Assembly: GCF_000015565.1 (NCBI RefSeq) | Contig: NC_008786.1 | Coordinates: 1,860,001 to 1,924,000, forward strand | Reading direction: 5' to 3' | Length of the DNA stretch: 64,000 nucleotides | From: Verminephrobacter eiseniae EF01-2 | GTDB taxonomy: Bacteria; Pseudomonadota; Gammaproteobacteria; Burkholderiales; Burkholderiaceae_C | In this document: positions 54,998 to 64,000 of the stretch, one piece after another | Position numbering within the stretch: the first letter of the stretch is position 1 | How the letters are laid out: each line of letters starts with the position of its first letter | Made by a program: the position numbers and the translations under genes | The notes under the pieces: model-generated | The model's database searches: none | What the model saw: the letters and a program-made list of their open reading frames with translations, nothing else | What the model was told of the DNA's origin: nothing

Positions 54998-55163
54998 CTA
55001 GTGTCGCGTCACGGATCAGATGTCGCAGGCTGCGCGCCGCCATCGGAGCGCAGCGCAAGGCGCATCGCGCGGCCAATACTGAGCGTATTGGCAAGCGATG
55101 CAACGCCGCGATGCGCTTCGATGGCCAGCGCAGACCGACAGATGATCGGTGGCGCGACACTAG
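54998..55163 (+). repeat. Long palindromic repeat, copy 4 (166 bp)
   Basis: CTAG-bounded at both ends, same orientation as copies 1 and 2. The apex GCCAATAC-N5-GTATTGGC is intact as in copy 1. Lies between xerD and a Bug-type gene. Confidence 0.9.
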
Positions 55164-55325
55164 GGCGGCGTTGCCAATCCCCGCGATACCCAGCCGGTGC
55201 CTCTGCGGTTTGCGCCCCGCCTCGACAGGAAACGCATCGATTTCATTTCGTGCCACCATTTCCGGGCCGGCGCACGGGCCGGCCGCACCACGACCCATGA
55301 ACCTATGATCGCAAGGAGAGATTCC

Positions 55326-56288
55326 ATGAAAAAATGGCTGACCGGCGCACTGCTGCTGGGCATTGCGTGCCTGACCCTGGCACAGGACTGGCCCGTGGCC
55401 AAGCCGATCCGACTCATCGTGGCCTACCCGGCCGGTGGCGTCAGTGACCAGATGGCCCGCGCGCTGGCCGACAAACTGACCGTGCAACTGGGCACGCCGG
55501 TGCTGGTCGAGAACAAGGCCGGCGCCGGCGGCAGCCTGGGGGTCGATGCCGTGGCCAAGGCGGCGGCCGACGGCTACACCCTGGGTTTTGCCGCCATCAG
55601 CCCGCTGTCGCTCGATCCGCACCTGGGCTCTGCGCTCGTCGATCCGCAGAGCGTTGCCCCGGTGGTCAGCGTGATGTATTCGCCGGTGCTGCTGCTGGGC
55701 ACCTCGGCCAGCAAGGCGACGGACTTCAAGGAATTGATCGGGATGGCGCGCCAACAGCCTGGCGCGCTGCGCTTGGCGACAGCCGGGCAGGGGTCACTGG
55801 GGCATCTGATGCTCGAACAGATACAGGCGGCGGCGCAGGTGCAAATCACGCACATCCCTTACAAGGGCGGAGGCCAGCAGATCAACGACGCCCTGGGCGG
55901 ACAGTTCGAGGTACTGACCGTCAATGCCACGGCGGCGGTGCTGCAGCACATCAAGGCGGGCAAGCTCCGGCCGCTGGCCGTGGGGGCGCCGGCGCGGCTG
56001 GATGCCTTGCCCGATGTGCCCACGCTGGCCGAACTGCAACAGCCGGACGCCAACCGATGGTCGCTCTTTGGCATCTACGCCCCGGCCCGGACCGCGCCGG
56101 CGATCATCGCGCGCTTCAACACCGAGGTGAACAAGGCCTTGGCGCTGCCCGACATCCGCAGCGGGCTGCGCGCCGGCGGCAACCAGCCGACCGGTGGCAG
56201 CAGCGCGGAATTTGCGCGCCAGATTGCGCAGGAGTCCGAGAGCAACGCGCGCATCATCCGCGCGGCCGGGATCGTCCGGGGCAACTGA
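55326..56288 (+). CDS. Bug/TTT-family periplasmic solute-binding protein, second copy
   Basis: 320 aa. Signal peptide KKWLTGALLLGIACLTLA-QD. Bug blocks: IRLIVAYPAGGVSDQMARALADKLTVQLGTPVLVENKAGAGGSLG, AADGYTLGFAAISP, GSLGHLMLEQ, HIPYKGGGQQINDALGGQFE and APARTAPAIIARFNTEVNKAL. Distinct from the 53024 protein (about 35% identical by eye). AAGGAG precedes the ATG at 55326. Placed between palindromic repeats 4 and 5; its ligand is unknown. Confidence 0.88.
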   Translation: MKKWLTGALLLGIACLTLAQDWPVAKPIRLIVAYPAGGVSDQMARALADKLTVQLGTPVLVENKAGAGGSLGVDAVAKAAADGYTLGFAAISPLSLDPHLGSALVDPQSVAPVVSVMYSPVLLLGTSASKATDFKELIGMARQQPGALRLATAGQGSLGHLMLEQIQAAAQVQITHIPYKGGGQQINDALGGQFEVLTVNATAAVLQHIKAGKLRPLAVGAPARLDALPDVPTLAELQQPDANRWSLFGIYAPARTAPAIIARFNTEVNKALALPDIRSGLRAGGNQPTGGSSAEFARQIAQESESNARIIRAAGIVRGN

Positions 56289-56294
56289 CAGGCC

Positions 56295-56315
56295 GGCCCG
56301 GGCCGAACCCGGGCC
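56295..56315. terminator. GC hairpin between convergent genes
   Basis: GGCCCGGG, loop CCGAA, CCCGGGCC: a perfect 8-bp stem between the ends of the Bug-type and EAL-HDOD genes. No T-run follows on either strand, so termination is plausible but unproven. Confidence 0.35.
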
Positions 56316-56335
56316 GAAGCGCTCCTTTGCGGCCG

Positions 56336-57616
56336 TTACCCTGCGCTCAGGCCCTCGGCCCATGTCAGGGCCTGCAAATGGGCCCAGTTCACCTGGCGGT
56401 TGGACAGTTGCAGCGCGTTCGCGGATCGGGCAAAGCTCACTTCGTCACCGCTTTCGCAGGCCATGGTCAGCGCCAGGAACGGGGCGAAAATGCCGCTGCC
56501 GTGCAGCAGCGCATCGACCACGGACTTGGGCAGGGCCACGGAGTCCAGGGCTTTGTCCATCGGCACACCCAGCATGGTGTCGAGCAGCGAGAACACGCCG
56601 ACCACGAAGGCGTTGTCGACTTCTTCGGGCGGCAGCAACTCGGCGGCCAGCAACTCCATCAGGCGGCCGCGCACCACGGCGGTCTGGCCCACGGCGGGCG
56701 GCGCGCCGCCGGCGCGCGAGGTAGTCATCAGTAGCGCCGCCCAGCGGAACAGCCTTTGCAGGCCCAGGATCATGACGGCATGGCGAAACGAGGTGATCTC
56801 GCATGACAGGCCAAAGCCCGAGGAGTTGATGAAGCGCAGCAGGTTGAAAGACAAGGTCGGGTCTTTCTTGAGCAGGTTCTCGATCGCGCCCGTGCTGGCC
56901 TGTCTGCGCACCAGGTTGATCAGCTCGATGATGGCCGCCTGCGTAGGGCGGATCGTGCTGGCCTTGACCAGCGACGGGCTGGCGAACCAGTAGCCCTGGT
57001 ACAGCTTGACGCCCAGAGAGCGCATGAGCTCGTACTGCGCGGCGGTTTCGACTTTCTCGGCGATCGGTGTGGCCTGGCTGTGCTGTGTGGTGAATTGGAC
57101 CAAAGGCCCGGCGAACTCGGGCTTGATCGCCTGCATGTCCAGCTTGATGAAAGACGCCAATGGCAGCCACTGGGTATAGGCGCGGCGCAAGACCTGCTGG
57201 TCGAACGCCAGGCGAAAGCCGCGCTCGCGCAACGCATGCAGCGTCGGGATGCGGGCTTGGATGTCTTCTGGCGTGGTGCTATAGGGCAGGGGGGGAACCT
57301 CCAGCACCACCTTGTCGGGATGAATCAACTCCAGATGGGCGCCCGAGAGGCTGTCATGGGTGCAGTTGATGAAGACGGTTTTCTTGCCGACCAGAATTTC
57401 GGCGCCCGCGTAAGACAGGGCATTGAACAGCAGGGCGGCATCGCTGGCGGCCGTGCGCGAGTCCGAGGCGGTCGACCGGTCGAACAGCTCATAGCCATAG
57501 ACCTCGCGGTTTTCGTTCACGATGGCCTGGCGGGCGATGATGGCCAGGTTCTCGTCCACCGGTTCGGGCGCAGGGGATGCAGCTACCGGGGTGTCTTGTG
57601 CAGGTGTGCTCGACAT
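56336..57616 (-). CDS. EAL-HDOD signalling protein (YuxH-like) with degenerate EAL
   Basis: 426 aa. Residues about 25-235 are an EAL fold: IARQAIVNENREVYGYELFDRS, VFINCTHDSL, KVVLEVPPLP, FIKLDMQAI and PIAEKVETAAQYELMRSLGVKLYQGYWFASP. The EAL triad is replaced (YELFD), DDFG is AFDQQ and the loop-6 Gly is Lys, so c-di-GMP hydrolysis is unlikely. Residues 240-420 are HDOD, with ASTGAIENLLKKDPTLSFNLLRFINSSGFG. Such proteins act as binding or scaffold factors in signalling and motility. ATG at 57614-57616 chosen; the extension to 57796 reaches repeat 5. Confidence 0.82.
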   Translation of the reverse strand: MSSTPAQDTPVAASPAPEPVDENLAIIARQAIVNENREVYGYELFDRSTASDSRTAASDAALLFNALSYAGAEILVGKKTVFINCTHDSLSGAHLELIHPDKVVLEVPPLPYSTTPEDIQARIPTLHALRERGFRLAFDQQVLRRAYTQWLPLASFIKLDMQAIKPEFAGPLVQFTTQHSQATPIAEKVETAAQYELMRSLGVKLYQGYWFASPSLVKASTIRPTQAAIIELINLVRRQASTGAIENLLKKDPTLSFNLLRFINSSGFGLSCEITSFRHAVMILGLQRLFRWAALLMTTSRAGGAPPAVGQTAVVRGRLMELLAAELLPPEEVDNAFVVGVFSLLDTMLGVPMDKALDSVALPKSVVDALLHGSGIFAPFLALTMACESGDEVSFARSANALQLSNRQVNWAHLQALTWAEGLSAG

Positions 57617-57809
57617 GGCGTCCGCTGTGGTGCAAGGGCTGGGCGCTGCGCCAATTCCAGATCGGCGCAGCCGTGTCGCCATCTTGCCACAGGCCCTGGT
57701 GTCTGTGGCCGCGTTGCAGCGCGGTTTGCCAGCGCAGGTGTATCGGCTGGTGTGTATGAACCCGGCGCCGTCGTCGTTTTTCTGTTCGGGCTGCAACGCG
57801 CACTGCGGG

Positions 57810-57996
57810 CCAGTGTCGCGTCATCGGTCATCGGTCAGATGTCGCAGGCTGCGCGCAGCCATCGGAGCGCAGCGCAAGGCGCATCGCGCAGCCCATACCG
57901 AGCGTATTGGCAAGCGCTGCAACGCCGCGCTGCGCTCCGATGGCCAGCGCAGACCGACCGATGACCGATGACCGATGACCGATGACGCGACACTGG
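57810..57996 (+). repeat. Long palindromic repeat, copy 5 (187 bp, expanded)
   Basis: Ends are CCAG and CTGG instead of CTAG on both sides, a paired change that keeps the inverted ends complementary. Inside each end a 7-bp unit (CGATGAC or its inverse) is tandemly repeated: twice on the left, four to five times on the right. Ends 47 bp before the carbonic-anhydrase start. The rest of the 57617-58043 gap has no gene. Confidence 0.88.
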
Positions 57997-58043
57997 CTGC
58001 GATCCTTACAATTTCAGCCCTTGTACCTTTTTCGGAGCGGGGC

Positions 58044-58568
58044 ATGGCGATTTACGAAATCGATGGTGTGGCGCCGCAGTTGGCGGCATCGGCCTGGGTG
58101 GCGGCCAGCGCGCAGGTGATGGGCCGCGTGCTGCTCGGCGCAGATGCCAGCGTCTGGTTTGGTGCCGTGATTCGCGGGGATACCGAGAGCATCACGGTGG
58201 GCGCAGGCTCGAACATACAGGACGCCTGCGTGCTGCATGCCGACCGGGGCAAGCCCCTGTTCGTCGGCGAGCGCGTGACGGTGGGCCACCAGGTGGTGCT
58301 GCACGGCTGCACCATCGGCGACGAGTCGCTGATCGGCATCGGGGCCGTGGTGCTCAATGGCGCCAAGATCGGCAGGAACTGCCTGGTGGGCGCCGGTGCG
58401 CTGGTGACCGAGGGCCGCGAATTTCCGGATGGCTCGATGATCATCGGCCGCCCGGCCCAGGCCGTGCGCGCACTCACGCCCGAGCAGATCGAAGGCTTGC
58501 GCCAGAGCGCGCAGCACTACATCGACAACGCGCGCCGTTTCCAGAGCAGCCTGCATGCGATCGGCTGA
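58044..58568 (+). CDS. Gamma-carbonic anhydrase family protein (YrdA-like)
   Basis: 174 aa left-handed beta-helix of hexapeptide repeats (VWFGAVIRGD, IQDACVLH, VGHQVVLHGCTIG, LIGIGAVVLNGAKIG). The three zinc or iron ligands of Cam-type enzymes are present as H65, H82 and H87. C-terminal amphipathic helix. The family includes active carbonic anhydrases and inactive binding proteins. ATG at 58044 with GGAGCG upstream; the open frame runs back into repeat 5, which is not coding. Confidence 0.88.
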   Translation: MAIYEIDGVAPQLAASAWVAASAQVMGRVLLGADASVWFGAVIRGDTESITVGAGSNIQDACVLHADRGKPLFVGERVTVGHQVVLHGCTIGDESLIGIGAVVLNGAKIGRNCLVGAGALVTEGREFPDGSMIIGRPAQAVRALTPEQIEGLRQSAQHYIDNARRFQSSLHAIG

Positions 58569-58584
58569 ACGCCGACGCTGTGCC

Positions 58585-59937
58585 TCAGGCGGCCATGGTG
58601 GCCTGAGGGGACTCTTGCGCGCAGTACTGGCCGCGCAATGTGTAAGCCCGGGCCTCGGTGATCGTCAGTTCCACCATCTGACCCACCAGGTGCGGCGGGC
58701 CGGCAAAGTTGACGACGCGGTTGCACTCGGTGCGGCCCATCAGCTCGGCGGCATCGCGCCGGGAAGCGCCTTCGACCAGAATGCGCTGCACCGTGCCGAC
58801 GCGGCTTGCGCTGATGGATCGGATATGGGTATCGATGACGCCCTGCAACTGTTGCAGGCGGCGCAGTTTGACCTCGTGCGGCGTGTCGTCCGGCAGCCCG
58901 GCTGCGGGCGTGCCCGGGCGCGGGCTGAAGACGAAGCTGAAGCTGTTGTCGAAGTGAACCTCGGCGATGAGCCGCATCAGCTTGTCGAAGTCGTCCTGCG
59001 TCTCGCCCGGAAAACCGACGATGAAGTCGCTGCTGAGCGCCAGATCGGGGCGGATCGCGCGCAGCTTGCGCACCGTGCTCTTGTATTCCATGGCCGTATA
59101 GCCGCGCTTCATCGCCATCAGGATGCGGTCGCTGCCATGCTGCACCGGCAGGTGCAGGTGGTTGGCCAGCTTGGGGAGCCGGGCGTAGGCCTCGATCAGC
59201 CGGGGCGTGAACTCGTTCGGGTGGCTGGTGGTGTAGCGGATGCGTTCCACGCCGGGAATGCCGGCCACATAGTCGAGCAGCAGCGCCAAGTCGGCCCGCT
59301 GCGCCGTGCTGCCCATCCGGCCCCGGTAGGCGTTCACGTTCTGGCCCAGCAGCGTGACTTCCTTGACGCCCTGGTCGGCCAGGCCCGCCACTTCCACCAG
59401 CACATCGTCGAGCGGACGACTCACTTCCTCGCCACGGGTGTAGGGCACCACGCAGTAGCTGCAGTATTTGCTGCAACCTTCCATGATCGAGACAAAGGCG
59501 CTGGCGCCTTGCACCGAGGCGGCGGGCAGGTGGTCGAACTTTTCGATCTCGGGGAAACTGATATCGATCTGGGGCTGGTCCAGGCGCTCGCGCTGCTGGA
59601 GCAACTCGGGCAGGCGGTGCAGGGTCTGCGGGCCAAACACCACATCCACATAGGGCGCGCGCCGGATGATTTCGGCCCCTTCCTGGCTGGCCACGCAGCC
59701 GCCCACGCCGATCCTGACGCCCCGGGCCTTCAGGTGCTTGACGCGACCGAGGTCGCTGAACACCTTTTCCTGCGCCTTTTCACGCACCGAACAGGTGTTG
59801 AACAGGATCAGATCGGCCTCCTCGACATTCTGCGTAGGCTCGTAGCCCTGCGCGGCGTGCAGCACATCGGCCATCTTGTCCGAGTCGTACTCGTTCATCT
59901 GGCAGCCGAAGGTTTTGATGAAGACTTTTTTGGCCAT
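58585..59937 (-). CDS. miaB: tRNA-2-methylthio-N6-dimethylallyladenosine synthase MiaB
   Basis: 450 aa radical SAM enzyme that adds the 2-methylthio group to i6A37. UPF0004 domain cysteines C12, C49 and C81 (second [4Fe-4S]), radical SAM motif C155-C159-C162 (CSKYCSYC), SIMEGC and [17 protein letters not shown], and a TRAM domain at 380-440. ATG at 59935-59937; the open frame continues upstream through the next gene only by chance. 16 bp from the carbonic anhydrase stop, convergent. Confidence 0.95.
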   Translation of the reverse strand: MAKKVFIKTFGCQMNEYDSDKMADVLHAAQGYEPTQNVEEADLILFNTCSVREKAQEKVFSDLGRVKHLKARGVRIGVGGCVASQEGAEIIRRAPYVDVVFGPQTLHRLPELLQQRERLDQPQIDISFPEIEKFDHLPAASVQGASAFVSIMEGCSKYCSYCVVPYTRGEEVSRPLDDVLVEVAGLADQGVKEVTLLGQNVNAYRGRMGSTAQRADLALLLDYVAGIPGVERIRYTTSHPNEFTPRLIEAYARLPKLANHLHLPVQHGSDRILMAMKRGYTAMEYKSTVRKLRAIRPDLALSSDFIVGFPGETQDDFDKLMRLIAEVHFDNSFSFVFSPRPGTPAAGLPDDTPHEVKLRRLQQLQGVIDTHIRSISASRVGTVQRILVEGASRRDAAELMGRTECNRVVNFAGPPHLVGQMVELTITEARAYTLRGQYCAQESPQATMAA

Positions 59938-60008
59938 GGCAATGTCGCGCTGTCGCAAGGTCGTCAATGGCAGGCAAACCACCGCTGCCTGCGGGACGGG
60001 TGCTGGCG

Positions 60009-60458
60009 TTACTTTGAGTCGGCGTCTGAGCCAGACGTGATGTTGGTGATGACCGCGTTGCTGCCCTTGCGGGGCAGAGCGGCTTCCTTCTCGGTCAGGA
60101 TCCAGGCCGAGTGCAGCATTCCTGTGCCCGCCTCCAGCAGGTAATTCACCCTGAGGCTTTGGCCCAGCACGGAATGCACCATCACCAACTGGTTCTGTGG
60201 GTTGAACAGCCGCATGCCGGGAGCGACGCGGACCGACTGCCCGTTGACCGTGGCCTGCGCGGCGCTGCTGAAGCTCAATATGCCGCGCAATGCCGATGCC
60301 GGGAAAGGGCGCGTCACGCCCGGTGCGGGCTGCAACTGTTCGGCGGCAGGCAGTGCGGCCCCCCACCAGGTCAAGACCAGCCCGGCAAGCCATGCGCGCG
60401 CTGCCAGCCCAATGGGGCCTGCGGATCGGGTGGTGGGGCAGCGGTTCATCGTCGACAT
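60009..60458 (-). CDS. Small exported protein, function unknown
   Basis: 149 aa. The N-terminus has Arg residues then a hydrophobic core ([24 protein letters not shown]) and a likely cleavage at PAA-EQ, so it is probably periplasmic. The mature part is beta-rich: [58 protein letters not shown]. No domain recognised; it resembles short hypothetical proteins seen beside miaB in relatives, by impression only. Start may be 60458 or 60449. Confidence 0.6.
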   Translation of the reverse strand: MSTMNRCPTTRSAGPIGLAARAWLAGLVLTWWGAALPAAEQLQPAPGVTRPFPASALRGILSFSSAAQATVNGQSVRVAPGMRLFNPQNQLVMVHSVLGQSLRVNYLLEAGTGMLHSAWILTEKEAALPRKGSNAVITNITSGSDADSK

Positions 60459-60498
60459 CCAGGAACTGAAGGCCCGATTGTAGGGCGCGGCCCGAAAG

Positions 60499-60531
60499 AA
60501 AGCCCCCACGGCGCCGTGCACGGCGGGCTTT
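60499..60531. terminator. Hairpin with AAAGCCC / GGGCTTT arms
   Basis: AAAGCCC (60499-60505) and GGGCTTT (60525-60531) enclose GCCGTGCACGGC, itself a palindrome. On the minus strand the stem is followed by CTTTC, on the plus by GTTG, so minus-strand termination is likelier. Sits upstream of the small exported protein gene, possibly ending transcripts from the tRNA side. The rest of 60459-60741 has no gene. Confidence 0.45.
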
Positions 60532-60741
60532 GTTGCGTGTGATGGAATGTTGGAATCGAACCTGCGCCAGATCTCCAGGCAGGAGCGCCAGGTTTTGGCC
60601 CTGAGGGCATGAATCCGAGCATCCCGCCCCATCGGGAATGCCCAGCGCACGCGCCCAAATTTGCTGGCGCACCACGCGCACGGTCAATGTCATGGTATCG
60701 GCATGGCATGTTTTGGACGGTTATGGACGATGCCTCCGACG

Positions 60742-60774
60742 AAAAACCCCGGTGCGTATACGGCGCGGGGCTTT
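60742..60774 (-). terminator. Rho-independent terminator of tRNA-Ser
   Basis: On the minus strand AAAGCCCCG, a 15-nt loop, CGGGG and then TTTTT: a GC stem with a T-run, 24 bp after the tRNA 3' end. Confidence 0.65.
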
Positions 60775-60798
60775 GGGGGGGCTGGCCTGGATTGGTTC

Positions 60799-60888
60799 TG
60801 GCGGAAGCGGTGAGATTCGAACTCACGGTGGGGTTGCCCCCACGCGGGTTTTCAAGACCCGAGCGTTAAACCACTCTGCCACGCTTCC
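60799..60888 (-). tRNA. tRNA-Ser (anticodon UGA)
   Basis: 90 nt with encoded CCA. Acceptor arms GGAAGCG (5' end at 60888) and CGCTTCC, then G and CCA. Anticodon stem CGGGT/ACCCG with loop CTTGAAA, anticodon TGA, reading UCA (and by wobble other UCN) serine codons. A long variable arm (GTGGGG-GCAA-CCCCAC) identifies class II, and TTCGAAT is the T-loop. A terminator follows at 60742-60774. Confidence 0.95.
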
Positions 60889-61073
60889 AGATTTTCATGC
60901 CGACGCCGGTGGGGTTGCGGCGATTGCCCACGCCATCCCGATGAAGCCAATACCTTGCGGGGCCTTGCAGCGGTGTTCAGATCGGTGCCATCGACCTGCT
61001 TGCCACCTTTGCGGCTTTGGGCAACGGTTTTCAACCCCGGCCCCGAAGTCCGCAGGGGCCAAGGCTGCGCATT

Positions 61074-61751
61074 CTACCCGCCTGCTGGCGCTGATTTTTG
61101 CAGCATGCCCCTGGCCTCGATGAAGGCCACCACCTCGGCCAGGCCGGCCTGGGTTTTCAGGTTGGTCATCACGAAGGGCTTGAGGCCCTGGGCCGTGGTG
61201 CGCATGCGCACGGTGTCGGTGCGCATCACGTTCAGATCGGCGCCGACATGGGGGGCCAGGTCGGTTTTGTTGATGATGAACAGGTCGCTTTTGGTGATGC
61301 CGGGGCCGCCTTTGCGCGGGATTTTTTCGCCTGCGGCCACGTCGATCACGTAGAGGGTCAGGTCCGAGAGTTCGGGGCTGAAGGTGGCGGCCAGGTTGTC
61401 GCCGCCGCTTTCGACAAACACCAGGTCAGCGTCGGGGAACTGCGCGAGCATGCGGTCTATGGCTTCGAGGTTGATCGATGCGTCTTCGCGGATGGCGGTG
61501 TGGGGGCAGCCGCCGGTTTCCACGCCCAGGATGCGTTCTGCAGGCAGCGCGCCGCTGAGGGTGAGCAGGCGCTGGTCTTCCTTGGTGTAGATGTCGTTGG
61601 TGATGGCGATCAGTTCGTAGCGTTCGCGCATGGCTTTGCACAGCTTTTCCAGCAAGGTGGTTTTGCCGCAGCCCACGGGGCCGCCGATGCCTACGCGCAG
61701 CGGGGGCAGGGGTTTGGTGCGGTTCGGGATGTGGTGCAGGTGGTGCGTCAT
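61074..61751 (-). CDS. ureG: Urease accessory GTPase UreG
   Basis: 225 aa. Walker [14 protein letters not shown] (about 22-33), Ni-binding [18 protein letters not shown] (CPH motif), [17 protein letters not shown] and [15 protein letters not shown] (NKxD). Couples GTP hydrolysis to nickel delivery into urease with UreE, UreF and UreH. The usual His-rich N-terminus is brief (HHLHH). Overlaps ureF by 4 nt. Confidence 0.95.
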   Translation of the reverse strand: MTHHLHHIPNRTKPLPPLRVGIGGPVGCGKTTLLEKLCKAMRERYELIAITNDIYTKEDQRLLTLSGALPAERILGVETGGCPHTAIREDASINLEAIDRMLAQFPDADLVFVESGGDNLAATFSPELSDLTLYVIDVAAGEKIPRKGGPGITKSDLFIINKTDLAPHVGADLNVMRTDTVRMRTTAQGLKPFVMTNLKTQAGLAEVVAFIEARGMLQKSAPAGG

Positions 61752-62614
61752 GATCGGAACAGGCGGGAGTATTGGGTTTCATGCCGGGCCGACAGGATGG
61801 CCAGCATCGGGGCGAAGGCTTGGCGTTCGCTGTCCATCAGGGCGATGGCCTGGTCTGCGGCGGCGGGGATGGCGTCGGCCAGCCGGGCCAGGATGCGCTG
61901 GCCTGCGCTCTGGCCCAGCGGCATGGATTTGAGCGCGGCTTGCACCATGTTTTCGGCCCAGCCGAAGGCGTAGGCCAGCAGCACTTGCCGCACCGGCGCC
62001 TGCGTGGCGGCGGCGGCCTGTGCAAAGGCCACCGGGTATGTGAAATACCCCTGTCCCTCAAGGGGCTGGCACCGGCGGTCCGGCAAGGCCGGTTCCGCAG
62101 CCGCCCTGGCGGCGGGCTGCGCCTGTTGCATGCGTGCCGGGGCCGGCATGGTGTCATGGGCAACGGGTGGGTCCGGCTCTGCGGTGGGGACCTCGGCGCT
62201 GGCCTGGTGCTGTCGGTTCTGATTGCGCAGCCATTCGCACAGGGAGCGGCCCATTTGCTCGGTTTGCAGGCGCTGTTCGCTGGTCTCGCGGGTGTGCAGC
62301 ACCCAGTCGTCGAGCGCGCGCACTGTCGCGGCATCCCCGCGCCGCCATGCGCCCAGGGCCTTGGCGAGCACGGCCATGTCGCTGCGGGCCTGGGTCAGGT
62401 GCAGTTGGTCGAGCAGCCAGTCGGCCACTGCGGCTTCGCTGGCCAGGCCGGTGTTTTCGATGGCGCTTTCCAGCCCCTCGGAATAGGAAAAACCGCCCAC
62501 GGGCAAGGCTGGCGATGCCAGCCAGATCAGCCGCAGCAGGCTGGCCGCAGGCAGTTCCCGGGGGTGTTGGCGGTGCGCGCGGCGCGTGGCGGGACTGCGG
62601 GGTCGTGGGCTCAT
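61748..62614 (-). CDS. ureF: Urease accessory protein UreF
   Basis: 288 aa, longer than the usual 220-230. The helical core is clear: [59 protein letters not shown], and after an insertion [42 protein letters not shown]. The insertion (about residues 135-185) is Ala/Pro/Gln-rich and probably a flexible loop. Works as a GTPase regulator in the UreFGH complex. A 25-residue N-terminal stretch precedes the core. 15 bp after ureE's stop. Confidence 0.92.
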   Translation of the reverse strand: MSPRPRSPATRRAHRQHPRELPAASLLRLIWLASPALPVGGFSYSEGLESAIENTGLASEAAVADWLLDQLHLTQARSDMAVLAKALGAWRRGDAATVRALDDWVLHTRETSEQRLQTEQMGRSLCEWLRNQNRQHQASAEVPTAEPDPPVAHDTMPAPARMQQAQPAARAAAEPALPDRRCQPLEGQGYFTYPVAFAQAAAATQAPVRQVLLAYAFGWAENMVQAALKSMPLGQSAGQRILARLADAIPAAADQAIALMDSERQAFAPMLAILSARHETQYSRLFRS

Positions 62615-62629
62615 GGAACCATGGGGCCG

Positions 62630-63136
62630 TCAGTGGTGGGGGTGCGTGTGCTGGCCATGCGGGCCATGGCCCCCGCCTTGGCCAGCGGCGTAGGCGCCGC
62701 CTTCCGGCTCGAAGGGCAGGTTGTCGGCCTGCACGATCAGGTGCAGCGCGCGCAGCATGTCGGCCAGCACGGGGTCGGGTTCGATCTTCAGGTGGTCGGG
62801 TTGCAGTTCGATGGGCACATGCCGGTTGCCCAGGTGGTAGGCCGCGCGCGTCAGGTCGAAGGGGCTGCCGTGCTTCGGGCAGGCGCTGATGAGGAGCACC
62901 GGCTGGGGGGTGGCCAGCACGCGCACCAGCGAGCCGTCTTCGGCCACCAGCATGTCGCCGCCGCGCAGTCGTGTGCCCCGGGGCAGGAAGATGCCCAGCG
63001 CACGGCCGGCGGAGTCGGTGGCCGACAAGCGGCTTTTCTGGCGCAGTTCCCAGTCGAGTTCGACGGTGCTGGCGCGTTGCCGCAGCACGGGCGCAAGGCC
63101 CTGGCCCCGGGGGATGAGTCGGCTGACGGTGAGCAT
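62630..63136 (-). CDS. ureE: Urease accessory nickel metallochaperone UreE
   Basis: 168 aa. UreE N-domain (LPRGTRLRGGDMLVAEDGSLVRV, LDWELRQKSR) and C-domain with AAYHLGNRHVPIEL, the conserved metal-site His, then EPEGGAY and a His-rich tail (GGGHGPHGQHTHPHH) that stores nickel. ATG at 63134-63136, 8 bp after the ureC stop. The tail contains AAGQG, coded by the same 15 bp seen twice in ureC. Confidence 0.92.
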   Translation of the reverse strand: MLTVSRLIPRGQGLAPVLRQRASTVELDWELRQKSRLSATDSAGRALGIFLPRGTRLRGGDMLVAEDGSLVRVLATPQPVLLISACPKHGSPFDLTRAAYHLGNRHVPIELQPDHLKIEPDPVLADMLRALHLIVQADNLPFEPEGGAYAAGQGGGHGPHGQHTHPHH

Positions 63137-63144
63137 GGAGGCGA

Positions 63145-64000
<856 letters not shown>

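Overview
The window is GC-rich chromosomal DNA of a betaproteobacterium, most likely a member of the Comamonadaceae (Burkholderiales). Supporting signs are the tsaE-amiC operon divergent from queG, the pilT / cNMP-binding protein / pilU order, two Bug-type solute-binding proteins, the ureEFG-type urease cluster and strong G/C third-position bias. An earthworm-symbiont or soil type such as Verminephrobacter is my impression only. I recognise no phage, plasmid or CRISPR module. Mobile-DNA traces are five copies of a long palindromic repeat, one transposase fragment and one decayed VapC-like toxin gene.

Left third (1-21.6 kb), catabolism and uptake. A 3'-truncated trmB at the edge is followed by both subunits of an N,N-dimethylformamidase-like enzyme (dmfA1-dmfA2). 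Divergent from these is a tight seven-gene operon: a ribose-type binding protein, a permease fused to a double ATPase, a second permease, a GlpA-like FAD dehydrogenase with a C-terminal [2Fe-2S] domain, a partner FAD/NAD oxidoreductase, an FGGY kinase and a DeoR regulator. It looks like a complete import, phosphorylation and oxidation route for a glycerol-like polyol. Three successive 8-nt gene overlaps and a 33-bp dyad upstream mark it as one unit. Next come a single-chain acyl-CoA carboxylase (BC-BCCP-CT), an acyl-CoA synthetase, a divergent TetR regulator and a LivK-like binding protein, then threonine aldolase.

Middle (21.6-44 kb), type IV pilus motors and housekeeping. Here are yggS, pilT, a cNMP-binding protein, pilU, a 3-hydroxyisobutyrate-dehydrogenase-like gene, a NYN-domain protein, a PACE efflux pump, guaC, uvrD, potF, an orphan pilY1, gdhA, ppk2, a second 3-hydroxyisobutyrate-dehydrogenase-like gene and a class III aminotransferase. 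The pilY1 gene lies between two direct copies of a 166-bp palindromic repeat. A third, inverted and shortened copy supplies the stop codon of the second dehydrogenase and abuts the transposase fragment.

Right third (44-64 kb). A four-gene operon holds a polar amino-acid ABC transporter and a C45 (acyl-transferase type) hydrolase, which suggests uptake and cleavage of an amino-acid conjugate. Then come apbC, amiC, tsaE, queG, an AEC permease, two Bug-type binding proteins, xerD, an EAL-HDOD protein with degenerate EAL residues, a gamma-carbonic anhydrase, miaB, a small exported protein, tRNA-Ser(UGA), and ureG, ureF, ureE and the C-terminal part of ureC, which runs off the right edge.

The least explained items are the family of near-perfect long palindromes bounded by TA, an exact 30-bp repeat placed 158-174 bp upstream of two unrelated genes, the nested inverted repeats in front of the NYN gene, and the fused permease-ATPase.
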